The position numbers and the translations under genes are program-made. Of a stretch of 8,881 bases of DNA, positions 1 to 7,004 are shown piece by piece. Position 1 is the stretch's first letter; every line of letters begins with the position of its first letter. The stretch is from JBOGGN01 sp050744165 (GTDB taxonomy: Bacteria; Actinomycetota; Acidimicrobiia; Acidimicrobiales; Palsa-688): positions 1-8,881 of the forward strand of contig JBOGGN010000074.1 of NCBI GenBank assembly GCA_050744165.1. Direction: 5' to 3'. The notes beneath the pieces were generated by a model. The model saw only the letters and a program-made list of their open reading frames with translations, was not told the DNA's origin and did no database searches.

Positions 1-24
1 AAATGGTCGTACCACTCGGTCAGC

Positions 25-62
25 CGCGGCCAAGTTCACAGAACGCGGCCAAGTTCACAGAA
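25..62. repeat. Perfect 19-bp tandem repeat, two copies (possible transposon end)
   Basis: The unit CGCGGCCAAGTTCACAGAA occurs twice back to back at 25-43 and 44-62 with no mismatch, and the first two bases of a third unit (CG) follow. I found no further copy in the window. Tandem transposase-binding repeats of about this size are known at the ends of IS21-family elements and of Tn7/Tn5053-type transposons, so an element end lying at or beyond the left edge is plausible. No transposase is present here, so this reading is inference. Confidence 0.6.
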
Positions 63-152
63 CGCCGTCCGCCGAGAACGGCGGCGAGGGCACGCGGCGA
101 TGAACAGGTTCTCGCCGGTTGCTGATCGGCGGCGGAGCGACTCGTAAGCTCC

Positions 153-299
153 CTAGGAGGACTGGAATTCGGTGTGACCGGGCGGACCGAGTCCGGCCGC
201 CCACAGAGCCTGCGGCGTAGAGCCGGTGTTCTGGCAGCACCTGAGGAGCGAGCCATCCACGACGACGGTAGGGACGGTTCGGATGCCGCAGAACCACCC
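153..299 (-). pseudogene. Remnant of a thioredoxin-fold protein (C-terminal part)
   Basis: On the minus strand an open frame ends at TAG (153-155). Its last 44 codons (156-287) contain the strand RTVPTVVVDGSLL followed by RCCQNTG and then ALWAAGLG. A VPT(V/I)xVDG strand is typical of the cis-proline loop of thioredoxin/glutaredoxin-fold proteins, and a following Cys-rich turn and short helix fit a family C-terminus. Third codon positions are strongly G/C, as expected for a real gene in this genome. The N-terminal half with a CxxC active site is not visible: upstream on the same strand the frame runs into a GC-rich triplicate (297-347) and leader-like sequence. I read it as a truncated relic, with the left boundary well defined and the 299 boundary approximate. 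It could also be chance coding in GC-rich DNA. Confidence 0.35.
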
Positions 300-347
300 C
301 CGGCGGCATGGGCCCCTCGGCGGCATGGGGCCCCCGGCGGAATGGGG
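297..347. repeat. Three imperfect ~17-bp tandem repeats
   Basis: The motif CCCC-(C/T)-GGCGG-(C/A)-ATGGGG recurs three times in register at about 297-312, 313-329 and 330-347. The third copy has A instead of C in GGCGGAATGGGG. It lies between the thioredoxin-like remnant and the leader of the secreted protein gene, and marks where the recognisable remnant stops. It may be a slippage product. No function is evident. Confidence 0.55.
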
Positions 348-396
348 CTCCGAAGTCCCCCCGGACCCCCGGCTCACGCCGCGCGCTTCGCAGGCG

Positions 397-569
397 CCTT
401 CCAATCGCCCCACAAAGTGCTTCGAGAACTCCGAATCGACCAACGGAAGGGTCACAAGACCCCGAAATATGCCATCTGGCAGATGTACCGCCCTGCCGCC
501 ATCGGTACCGTTCGTTTCGACAGAACGAGTGCTGCCGCCCATTCGGCGGACGTCACACAGGGAGGACGC
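397..569 (+). other. Leader/promoter region of the secreted repeat-protein gene with small inverted repeats
   Basis: No convincing gene covers this stretch. The open frame that runs through it from 174 encodes Arg/Pro-rich, low-complexity sequence unlike the protein that follows. It contains a 5-bp-stem hairpin GGGTC-ACAA-GACCC (449-462), a perfect 13-base palindrome CATCTGGCAGATG (473-485), the 8-base palindrome CGGTACCG (503-510), and an inverted repeat CGTTC...GAACG (509-513/523-527). These could be operator sites or a structured 5' leader. I recognise no known riboswitch and could not place a clear -35/-10 pair. Confidence 0.35.
561..565 (+). promoter_or_regulatory. Shine-Dalgarno site fixing the start at 570
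   Basis: GGAGG lies four bases before ATG 570. The earlier in-frame start at 174 has no signal peptide after it, whereas ATG 570 is followed directly by an export signal. Confidence 0.8.
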
Positions 570-3500
570 ATGGCTCACACTGGGGGCGCTTGGCCCGTCG
601 CGACACGCGCTCGGAACGATCGCCGGCGCTGGTCGCTCGCGCCAACCCAGCTGGCTCGCCGGCTCGTCAGCCTGGGGGCGGCTGCCGCGCTGGGCGCGGG
701 CCTGCTCACGGCCGGAACGGCCCTGGTCGGGCCCGTGGCTGCGGAAGCGGCGGGGAGCAGCTACGCCGTGTCCTTCGCTCCCGGCGTGTCCTACACCCTC
801 GGTGACAATCCGCACGGGGTGGCCATCGGCGATCTCACGAACGACGGGGCGCCCGCGGTCGTGGCCGCCGCCGGCGGGGGCGTCGAAACGCTGCTGAACG
901 ACGGCAACGGCGGGCTGGGGTCCCCGAGCAGCGATCTCCTCAACGCTGGCGACGCCCCCTCGGTGGCGCTTGCCGACATGAACGCCGACGGCAACCTCGA
1001 TGTCGTTGCGGGCGCCAGCGTGCTTCCCGGGCGTGGCGACGGTTCGTTCGACCCGGAAGTGGACACCGTCGCCGGCGGTGGCCCGAGCGTCGTCGCCGAT
1101 TTCGACTACGACGGCCGACCTGACATCGCCACGCTGGACGGGGGCCGGGTCGCGGTGGTCAAGCAACAGCCCACACCGCTCCCACCGCTGACCTTCCGTG
1201 CGCCGTCCCTCTACGGCCCGTCCGGAGCGTTCGCCATCGCCGAGGGCGACCTGCGAGCGCCGGGGTCTCGCGATCTGGTCGTCACGACCCAGGATCCATC
1301 GACGGCCGTCTCCTACGCGCAGGTACTGCTCAATAACGGTGACGGCACCTTCCAACCGGCAGTCCCGTATGCCATCGGGGGGCCGGCCCAGAGCATCGCT
1401 ATCGGTGATTTGAGGGGCGACGGGCGCCAGGACATCGTTACCGCGGACACCCAGTCCGACACGGTGTCGGTCCTGTTGAACCAGGGCAACGGCACGTTTG
1501 CCCCGGCCCAGCAGATCATCACTCCGGCGTTCGACCCGCAGGCCGTGACCATCGCCGACATGAACGGCGACGACATTCCGGATCTGGTCACCGCCGACGG
1601 CGCCGCCAACTCGGTCTCGATCTTCCTCGGCAACGGCGACGGCACGTTCGCGGCGCCGATAACGGTCCCAACCGGCAGCACCACCGCCAGCCCGTTCGCC
1701 ACCACGGTCGCCGTCGGGGACCTCACCGGTGACGGTCGTCCGAGCATCGTCGTCGGGGTCAAGGATCTGACAGGTGGCCGTTCGGGCGGACTCTCCGTGC
1801 TGCTGCAGACCCCGCCGACCGGGTTCCTCGCACGCCGGGTCTTCGGCGAGGTCCAAGACGGTGAAACGAGTGCCCCCCAAACCGAGACGATCACCAACGA
1901 GGGTGCGGCCGCGGAACTGATCGGCACGATCACCACGTCCGGCGCCGACGCCCCGGCTTTCACGACCTCCAGCGACACCTGCTCCGGTCAGACCCTCCAG
2001 CCGGCGGCCATATGCACCGTGCAGGTCCAGTTCGCCCCCACGCAGGATCGGTCGTATTCCGCCGACCTCGTCGTGCCGGCGGGCGGCGTTTCCGAGCAGG
2101 CGGCGCTCTCGGGTACCGGCACCAATCCGGCGCTCGGGCTGTCGGCGACGTCGCTTCCGATGTCTGTCGATGTCGGTCAGCAGTTCAATGCCACTGAAAC
2201 CCTCACCAACACCGGGGACGGAACACTCGCCGTCACGGGAATCTCGCTCACCGGTCCGGACGCCTCGGCGTACACGATCACCAGCGCCAACGGTTGCGCG
2301 AACCTTCGCCACAGCGAGTCGTGCACCATCGGGTTGATGTTCGTTCCCACCCAGGCCCGGTCCTACAGCGCGGCGCTGACCTTCACCTCAAACGTTGCGA
2401 CCAGCCCGACAGCCGTAGACCTCACCTCCATCGGCGAGGAGCCTGCGGTCGGGCTCTCGACCACCAGCGTCTCGCTCGTCGGCGGGTCGGGTGAGTTTCC
2501 GTCCGCACCGGTCGTGGTAACCGACACCGGGGACGGACCCCTCACCATCGACAATGTGCAGATCACCGGGTCGGGCGCCAGCTCGTTCATCGCCGACACT
2601 GGATGCCCGAACGGGATCACCGTGCAAGTCGGAGAGTCGTGCACGATCACCGTCTCCTACGGGACCAACGGCAGCGCGGCCACCGCGACTCTGACCATCA
2701 CCTCCAACGCTCCGTCCAGCCCCGACACCGTCGCCCTGCAAGGCACGGTCCAGACGTCGGGCCTGTTGGTCACGCCCAACCCTCTCACGCTGACGGCCGC
2801 CCCCGGCGGGAGCATCACGGGGTTCTTCAACATGAAGGCGCTTGGACCCGGCAGCACGATTATCTTTGGCATCGCACCGACCAGTGGTCCGATCACCGAC
2901 ATCAGCAACGATCCGAACAACACCGGCGCCAACGTGTTCACGATCTCCGACTTGTTCTGCACGTCCAACCCCATCCCGGCCGGCAGTGCTTGCAGCGCCA
3001 CGGTCACGTTCAACGCTCCCGCCACCACTGGCGAGACCGACGCCACCGTGACGGTGTTCAACAACGCCGGTAGTCCGCAGGTCGAAACCATCCGGGGCAT
3101 TTCGGCCCAACCGGCTCCGACGCTGACCTCGATCACGGTCACCCCGACCAACCCGACAGAGCCCACCGGAGCGCCCCAGCAGTTCACGGCGACAGGGACC
3201 TTCTCCGACGCCAGCACCCAGGACCTGACCACCACCGCCAGCTGGTCCAGTTCCAACACCGGCGTCGCCACGATCAACGCCACCACCGGGGCAGCAACCA
3301 CCATCGCCGCCGGCACCACCACCATCACCGCCACCGACGGCACCATTACCGGCACCACCACCCTCACCGTCATTAACAAGGTCGGGACGACGACGTCGGT
3401 GGTAAGCAGTGTCAACCCGGCCACCGAGGGCCAGGCGACGACCTTCACGGCAACGGTGACGGCGCGCGCGGCGAGCCACGGCACTCCTTCGGGCACCGTG

Positions 3501-4016
3501 GACTTCTCCAGCGGGTCGACCGACCTCGGGACCGCTGCCCTGGGCCCCAACGCCACCGCCGCCATCACCGAAACCCTGCCCAAAGGTAACGCGACCATTA
3601 GGGCGACCTACTCTGGTAGTGCCGCCTTCACCGGGTCCAAGGCGAGTGTGAAAGAAGTAATTCAGAACGCCCCGCTGTCCCTGCACACGGTGGCAATCTC
3701 CGGCACTGAACCGGTGACGGTTGCTGGCATTGTGGCCCACCTGATTGACGGCAACCCGGCTGTCGCATCCTCGTTCAGAGCCACCATCGACTGGGGCGAC
3801 GGAACCACATCAGCCGGAGTCATCAGCGCCGACCCGATGGCCGGCTTCGACGTCAGTGGCAGGCACACCTACACCAAGGGCGGAACCCACACCTTCAAAG
3901 TGAAGGTCACCGACCTTGGCGGAAGCTCGGTGACGGGGACGGGCACCGCGACCATCCAGGCACCGCCGAAGCGCGCCGGTCTCGGGCTGTTCGGGGAACC
4001 CGTCCCACTGCTTTGA
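570..4016 (+). CDS. Large secreted mosaic protein: FG-GAP/VCBS repeats plus choice-of-anchor-D, Ig-like and PKD-like domains
   Basis: The 1148-residue product starts at ATG 570, behind a GGAGG site. Residues 1-61 form an export signal: an Arg-rich N-region (ARNDRRRW, then ARRLVSL, weakly Tat-like), a hydrophobic core around 33-55, and a likely cleavage near AEAA (about 58-61). Residues about 70-415 hold FG-GAP/VCBS repeats with Asp-rich, calcium-binding-like loops (GDLTNDG, ADMNADGNLD, ADFDYDGRPD, GDLRGDGRQD, ADMNGDDIPD, GDLTGDGRP). Four choice-of-anchor-D (HYDIN/ASH-like) modules follow at about 419-518, 521-624, 626-730 and 731-847. Then come a BIG2-like domain (850-936, Thr-rich), a Big_3_5-like domain (938-1033) and a PKD-like domain with IDWGDGT (1035-1128). 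The C-terminus has neither LPxTG nor a membrane helix, so the protein is probably released or held non-covalently. All eight cysteines fall in the four anchor-D modules, two in each. Such mosaics are usually surface or extracellular binding/adhesion proteins. No catalytic domain is visible and the ligand is unknown. Confidence 0.85.
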   Translation: MAHTGGAWPVATRARNDRRRWSLAPTQLARRLVSLGAAAALGAGLLTAGTALVGPVAAEAAGSSYAVSFAPGVSYTLGDNPHGVAIGDLTNDGAPAVVAAAGGGVETLLNDGNGGLGSPSSDLLNAGDAPSVALADMNADGNLDVVAGASVLPGRGDGSFDPEVDTVAGGGPSVVADFDYDGRPDIATLDGGRVAVVKQQPTPLPPLTFRAPSLYGPSGAFAIAEGDLRAPGSRDLVVTTQDPSTAVSYAQVLLNNGDGTFQPAVPYAIGGPAQSIAIGDLRGDGRQDIVTADTQSDTVSVLLNQGNGTFAPAQQIITPAFDPQAVTIADMNGDDIPDLVTADGAANSVSIFLGNGDGTFAAPITVPTGSTTASPFATTVAVGDLTGDGRPSIVVGVKDLTGGRSGGLSVLLQTPPTGFLARRVFGEVQDGETSAPQTETITNEGAAAELIGTITTSGADAPAFTTSSDTCSGQTLQPAAICTVQVQFAPTQDRSYSADLVVPAGGVSEQAALSGTGTNPALGLSATSLPMSVDVGQQFNATETLTNTGDGTLAVTGISLTGPDASAYTITSANGCANLRHSESCTIGLMFVPTQARSYSAALTFTSNVATSPTAVDLTSIGEEPAVGLSTTSVSLVGGSGEFPSAPVVVTDTGDGPLTIDNVQITGSGASSFIADTGCPNGITVQVGESCTITVSYGTNGSAATATLTITSNAPSSPDTVALQGTVQTSGLLVTPNPLTLTAAPGGSITGFFNMKALGPGSTIIFGIAPTSGPITDISNDPNNTGANVFTISDLFCTSNPIPAGSACSATVTFNAPATTGETDATVTVFNNAGSPQVETIRGISAQPAPTLTSITVTPTNPTEPTGAPQQFTATGTFSDASTQDLTTTASWSSSNTGVATINATTGAATTIAAGTTTITATDGTITGTTTLTVINKVGTTTSVVSSVNPATEGQATTFTATVTARAASHGTPSGTVDFSSGSTDLGTAALGPNATAAITETLPKGNATIRATYSGSAAFTGSKASVKEVIQNAPLSLHTVAISGTEPVTVAGIVAHLIDGNPAVASSFRATIDWGDGTTSAGVISADPMAGFDVSGRHTYTKGGTHTFKVKVTDLGGSSVTGTGTATIQAPPKRAGLGLFGEPVPLL

Positions 4017-4081
4017 GCGGTCGCCTCGATTAGCCCGTCTCAGGGGCGTGGCAGGCTGATTGGCGTGGTGATGCTTTCGCC

Positions 4082-4087
4082 GGAGGA
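4082..4087 (+). promoter_or_regulatory. Shine-Dalgarno site favouring the start at 4092
   Basis: GGAGGA ends four bases before ATG 4092, the same layout as at the upstream gene. The alternative in-frame starts GTG 4065, GTG 4068 and ATG 4071 have only weak purine-rich sequence before them. Confidence 0.6.
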
Positions 4088-4091
4088 CCGG

Positions 4092-4637
4092 ATGGAGGAG
4101 CTGCTCGGCCACGAAGCGGGCGGCTGCCTCCCAGACTTCTTTCATTTCTGGGGGCACACAGCGAAGGGCACGAGCCCGGTTGGCCCCTGGGTGCTTAGTC
4201 AGTGGTGGCCAGCGTCGTTCGTTGTGGACGGAACGACGTACTTTCATGCTGAGGGTTTCATGATGGCAGCCAAAGCCCGATTGTTCGGCGACGACTCGAC
4301 CGTCAAGAGCATCCTCACGGAGGAGAACCCCGCTGTCGCCAAGAAGCTCGGGCGAACGGTGTCGAATTTCGAGGAGCACGTCTGGGCCGCCCACCGCTAC
4401 CAATTTGTTGTTGACGGCAACGTGGCGAAGTTCTCGCAGTCCCCTCTGTTGCAGGGCTATCTGATGTCGACAGCCCCGAAGGTGCTGGTGGAGGCCAGCC
4501 CTCGGGATCGAATCTGGGGAATCGGCATGGGAGCTAACAACCCGAAGGCTGTCTTGCCGAGCGAGTGGCGCGGCGGGAACCTACTGGGCTTCGCCCTGGT
4601 AGAGGTGCGGGAGCGCCTGTTTCGAGTAGACGAATAG
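4092..4637 (+). CDS. NADAR-family protein (YbiA-like N-glycosidase superfamily)
   Basis: The 181-residue product from ATG 4092 is a single NADAR domain of usual family length. Starts at 4065, 4068 or 4071 would add seven to nine residues. Family features are FFHFWGH (16-22), SQWWP with FVVDGTTY (36-50), the helix AEGFMMAAKARLFGD (53-67), GRTVSNFEEHVW (87-98), VAKFSQSPLLQGYLMST (111-127), LVEASPRDRIWGIGM (132-146) and WRGGNLLGFALVEVRERL (159-176). NADAR proteins cleave N-glycosidic bonds: YbiA acts on riboflavin-pathway intermediates, and other members remove ADP-ribose from guanine in nucleic acids as partners of DarT-type toxins. Here Glu54 is kept, but the next residue is Gly where family members typically have His/Tyr-type aromatics (AEH or SEHY). 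The gene lies 75 bp after the secreted protein gene on the same strand. No DarT, riboflavin or other ADP-ribose gene is in the window, so its substrate is unknown. It has no signal peptide and should be cytoplasmic. Confidence 0.9.
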   Translation: MEELLGHEAGGCLPDFFHFWGHTAKGTSPVGPWVLSQWWPASFVVDGTTYFHAEGFMMAAKARLFGDDSTVKSILTEENPAVAKKLGRTVSNFEEHVWAAHRYQFVVDGNVAKFSQSPLLQGYLMSTAPKVLVEASPRDRIWGIGMGANNPKAVLPSEWRGGNLLGFALVEVRERLFRVDE

Positions 4638-4698
4638 CTGCAAGTTGCCCTTGTCACCTTGGCGACGGAAGCTGTCGGGTAGGTCACTACAACTAGGT

Positions 4699-4719
4699 CC
4701 GTAGGCTCGCTTCCTACGG
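4699..4719. terminator. Hairpin between convergent genes, possible terminator
   Basis: CCGTAGG (4699-4705) and CCTACGG (4713-4719) form a perfect 7-bp stem with a 7-base loop. It lies 61 bp after the NADAR stop and downstream of the permease stop on the other strand, where a shared terminator would be expected. No T-run follows on either strand, so it is at best a non-canonical terminator. The rest of 4638-4883 has no gene I can support. A weaker hairpin, CCGCT...AGCGG, lies at 4803-4818. Confidence 0.4.
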
Positions 4720-4883
4720 CGTCATCGAGTGTCGCCCGTACCTGGTTGCAAATCGAGACTGCCCAGACCGGCCCGGAGGCGCGGCAACCCACCTTGGCGA
4801 GACCGCTGCGCCTAGCGGCGGCCAAGGCGCTGCAAACGCTTGGGCACGAGGAGCGGTGGCCGGGCATTGTTGTGACTGAGGCG

Positions 4884-5939
4884 TCACGCCGACCGACGGT
4901 CGACGAGCCAGATGGTCACGGCGATGAGGAGCGCAGCGAGGGCGATTAGCCAGCCAGCCTCGATCCACTGGAAGGTCCAGAACCGGCCGGCCGGCTGATA
5001 CCTGGTCAGTTGGGCATAGCCGTGACGGGCGGCGCACTGCGCGAAAGTCCCGACGACAGGCTTGCCGAGGGGTCCGGGCGCAGCGCCAGAGGCGCAGCTT
5101 TGGACCAGGGAAAGGGGGGCGTCCCGCCAGCTGTGGAACGCGAACCTGCCGCCGATGGTCCAATACTGGCTCGTGACCCACGCGGAGCCGGGCACGTTCA
5201 CCGCTCTGGTAAGCAGCGGCGAGAGGTAGTGCTGGCGCAGGATGTTCGCCGCCACGATGGCGAGGCCGGTGTAGGCGGCCAGATCTGCGACGATGGCGGG
5301 AACAACCCGGCGGATGAGCATGCCCGCCAGTGCGCCGATAGCGATGGCCGCGAGCGTCCATCCGGCGAAGGCGACCCCGCGCAGGTCGAACAGGCCGGAA
5401 CTGAAGGGGGACAACTCGTTGAGGGAGCGGGACTGGTTGGTCGTGGCGAGGTAGGGCTGGTAGTACCACGAGAACAGCACGCTGAGCGCGCCGGCGGCGG
5501 CGGTCACCACCACGGCGAGCGAAACCAGCTTGGCGAGCGTCCAACGCCACCGCTGCAGGCCTTGGGTCCAGGCGTAGCGGAACGTCCCGGTCTCGAGTTC
5601 CCAGGCGAGCACTGGGGCCCCGATGAACGCCCCGATCAGCGCTGGTACTGCCTGCAGGATGTAGCCCCCTTGGAGAGCGTGGTTCATGAAGTTGAAGTTG
5701 CTGATCACGTCATTGCATGTGGGCGAGTTCAGGTTGCAGGTGATCGCCGTGTGGTAGGCGTGGTGTAGTTGGAGGCCGAGGGCCGCCACGTAGGTGGCCA
5801 GTGCGCCAAGCGCGACGGTTAGGCCGCCGAGGGCGATGCGGTGCTGGCGCCAGATGACCCAGGCCATCCGCCGCCACGGCACCGGGTCGGTGTCGAGGCG
5901 CTGACGGGTGCGCACGGTTGGAGGGGAAAGGGCGGTCAC
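4884..5939 (-). CDS. ABC-2-type transporter permease
   Basis: The 351-residue membrane subunit starts at GTG 5937-5939. An open frame continues upstream to 6059, but this GTG has a strong GGAGGT site (5946-5951) six bases before it and overlaps the ATPase stop as GTGA, so the two genes are translationally coupled. Six hydrophobic helices lie at about 35-56, 93-112, 138-159, 190-209, 213-234 and 326-346. The N-terminal cytoplasmic segment is basic (PWRRMAWVIWRQHR). A segment ELETGTFRYAWTQGLQRWRW (114-133) after helix 2 fits the cytoplasmic coupling region of actinobacterial permeases of this type. A long external loop (235-325) lies between helices 5 and 6. Cysteine pairs C68/C75 and C282/C302 fall in the two loops predicted outside the membrane. 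The protein should pair with the upstream ATPase as an exporter. The substrate cannot be read from sequence. Confidence 0.88.
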   Translation of the reverse strand: MTALSPPTVRTRQRLDTDPVPWRRMAWVIWRQHRIALGGLTVALGALATYVAALGLQLHHAYHTAITCNLNSPTCNDVISNFNFMNHALQGGYILQAVPALIGAFIGAPVLAWELETGTFRYAWTQGLQRWRWTLAKLVSLAVVVTAAAGALSVLFSWYYQPYLATTNQSRSLNELSPFSSGLFDLRGVAFAGWTLAAIAIGALAGMLIRRVVPAIVADLAAYTGLAIVAANILRQHYLSPLLTRAVNVPGSAWVTSQYWTIGGRFAFHSWRDAPLSLVQSCASGAAPGPLGKPVVGTFAQCAARHGYAQLTRYQPAGRFWTFQWIEAGWLIALAALLIAVTIWLVDRRSA

Positions 5940-6850
5940 GTGGTCACCTCCGAGTTCTTGAAGGCTCTGGTGTCGGTTGGGCGGGGCGGGGCCCCGGCGC
6001 TGGTCTGGCGGAGGTAGGCCAGGGTCAGCTCTTCGAGGCTCGCCGGGTGCATCTCCCATCCGGGCGGGGCCGGATCAGGTGCGCCCGCTCTGACTAGCAG
6101 CTCGGCGCGGGCCCGTTCGTGCCGGACGTGTACCACGTCTCGTCCCTTCGCGACCGTGTCAGCCTGCGTGGATGGGCCGGCCAGGACTCGGTGGCGGGTG
6201 AGGAGGTCATCGGCTTCGCCAGCGAGCTGGACGCGGCCGGCTGAGAGCAGGATGAGGTAGCTGGTCACCCGCTCGAGCTCGGCCAGTGCGTGGGAGGACA
6301 GCAGCACCGACACACCGTTGTCAACCATGGCGGTCAGGACCGTTGCCATGAAATCGTGGCGGGCCAAGGGATCGAGCATCGCCATCGGCTCGTCGAGTAT
6401 GAGCAGCCGTGGTCGCCGGGCCAGCGCCAGGGTCAACGCCAGCTGCGCTTGCTGGCCGCCGGACAGTTTGCCCGCTTTTCGCGTCAGCGGGATATCCAGC
6501 TCGTCCAGCCGGCCTTGGGCGTATCGCTGATCGAAGTGCCGGTTCAGGTTTCGGGTGAGATGCAGCATGTCGGCAGCCGACAGGTTCTTGTAAAGGGGAG
6601 CGTCCTGGGCCACGAAGGCGATGCCGTCGAGCGCGGCCGGCGACCCGGGCGCCCGGCGGTCGAGGACCGCGATGGCGCCCGCGGAGGGCGTTGCGAGGCC
6701 GACCGTCAGGTTCAACAAGGTGGTCTTGCCTGCCCCGTTGGGCCCGACCAGCGCGGCCAGGCGCCCCGCCGGAACGGCCAGCGTGCATTCGCGCAGCGCC
6801 CACGTGCGGCCGTACCGTTTGGTGAGGGCGTCAGCTTCGATCACGTTCAT
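5936..6850 (-). CDS. ABC transporter ATP-binding protein
   Basis: This 304-residue ATPase powers the permease encoded by the next gene, which it overlaps by four bases. Visible motifs are Walker A GPNGAGKTT (36-44), the Q-loop VAQDAPLY (Q82), signature LSGGQ (129-133), Walker B LLILDEP (149-155, catalytic E154) and the H-loop SSH (H187). The stretch after Walker B is MAMLD, in place of the commoner TAGLD or VASLD. Residues from about 210 form a C-terminal extension of about 95 residues that ends in a helix (SLEELTLAYLRQ), as in YtrB/CcmA-like drug and lipid exporters. The start is ATG 6850, with only a weak AAGGG site upstream. Transcription most likely starts in the divergent region shared with the response regulator, which suggests control by that regulator. 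A role in export of an antibiotic, peptide or lipid is inferred from the family, not shown. Confidence 0.92.
   Translation of the reverse strand: MNVIEADALTKRYGRTWALRECTLAVPAGRLAALVGPNGAGKTTLLNLTVGLATPSAGAIAVLDRRAPGSPAALDGIAFVAQDAPLYKNLSAADMLHLTRNLNRHFDQRYAQGRLDELDIPLTRKAGKLSGGQQAQLALTLALARRPRLLILDEPMAMLDPLARHDFMATVLTAMVDNGVSVLLSSHALAELERVTSYLILLSAGRVQLAGEADDLLTRHRVLAGPSTQADTVAKGRDVVHVRHERARAELLVRAGAPDPAPPGWEMHPASLEELTLAYLRQTSAGAPPRPTDTRAFKNSEVTT
5946..5951 (-). promoter_or_regulatory. Shine-Dalgarno site of the permease gene
   Basis: On the minus strand GGAGGT sits six bases before GTG 5939, inside the last codons of the ATPase gene. It decides the permease start over the longer open frame reaching 6059. 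Confidence 0.75.
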
Positions 6851-6924
6851 CGGACGCCCTTGCCAGCTGATCTCTGTCTGGACTCTTCCCTGGTCCGTCC
6901 ATGTGTGGAGTTCTTCATGCGCGG

Positions 6925-6930
6925 AGGGTA
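6925..6930 (-). promoter_or_regulatory. Candidate -10 element of the ABC operon
   Basis: On the minus strand TACCCT fits the TANNNT -10 pattern. It starts 10 bases downstream of the repeat pair at 6941-6959, the spacing expected when an OmpR/PhoB-type activator replaces the -35 contact. This would give a leader of roughly 70 bases before ATG 6850. Proposed from pattern only. Confidence 0.35.
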
Positions 6931-6940
6931 AGAAACGTCT

Positions 6941-6959
6941 GATAACACTGCGATAACAC
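6941..6959 (-). promoter_or_regulatory. Direct-repeat operator facing the ABC operon
   Basis: GATAACAC-TGC-GATAACAC: two identical 8-mers with an 11-bp period. This is the tandem half-site layout bound by dimers of OmpR/PhoB-family regulators. Read toward the ATPase gene it is GTGTTATC-GCA-GTGTTATC, about 90 bp before the start codon. Confidence 0.7.
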
Positions 6960-7004
6960 CGCCAGAGCGGGACGAGGCGAGGCGACCCCCTCCCTCTGCG
7001 AGGG

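Noticed and set aside
174..569. N-terminal extension of the secreted protein from a start at 174
   Set aside because: It is Arg/Pro-rich low-complexity sequence, includes the GC-rich triplicate, and would put the signal peptide 130 residues inside the protein. ATG 570 has a proper GGAGG site.
300..2312. Long minus-strand open frame opposite the secreted protein gene (719 codons down to 153)
   Set aside because: It mirrors the codon structure of the plus-strand gene, is Arg/Gly-rich and has no recognisable domains. Only its last ~45 codons, beyond the plus-strand gene, look like a protein.
3180..3370. ACC/GCC-rich tract that looks like a DNA repeat array
   Set aside because: It encodes the Thr-rich strands of a BIG2-like domain. 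The repetition follows the protein sequence and codon bias, with no fixed period.
2388..3740. Minus-strand open frames of 450 and 313 codons
   Set aside because: They are shadows of the Thr/Ala-rich repeat coding sequence, without domain or start-site support.
4746..4949. Small plus-strand frame of 67 codons between the convergent genes
   Set aside because: It starts at TTG, has no ribosome site, runs into the permease gene antisense, and shows no family resemblance.
4714..5550. Minus-strand 278-codon frame overlapping the permease gene
   Set aside because: It is Arg/Pro-rich and lies in a different frame from the clear six-helix permease.
5940..6059. Permease start 40 codons earlier, at 6059
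   Set aside because: The extra residues lie wholly inside the ATPase gene in another frame. GTG 5939 has a strong ribosome site and the usual 4-base overlap.
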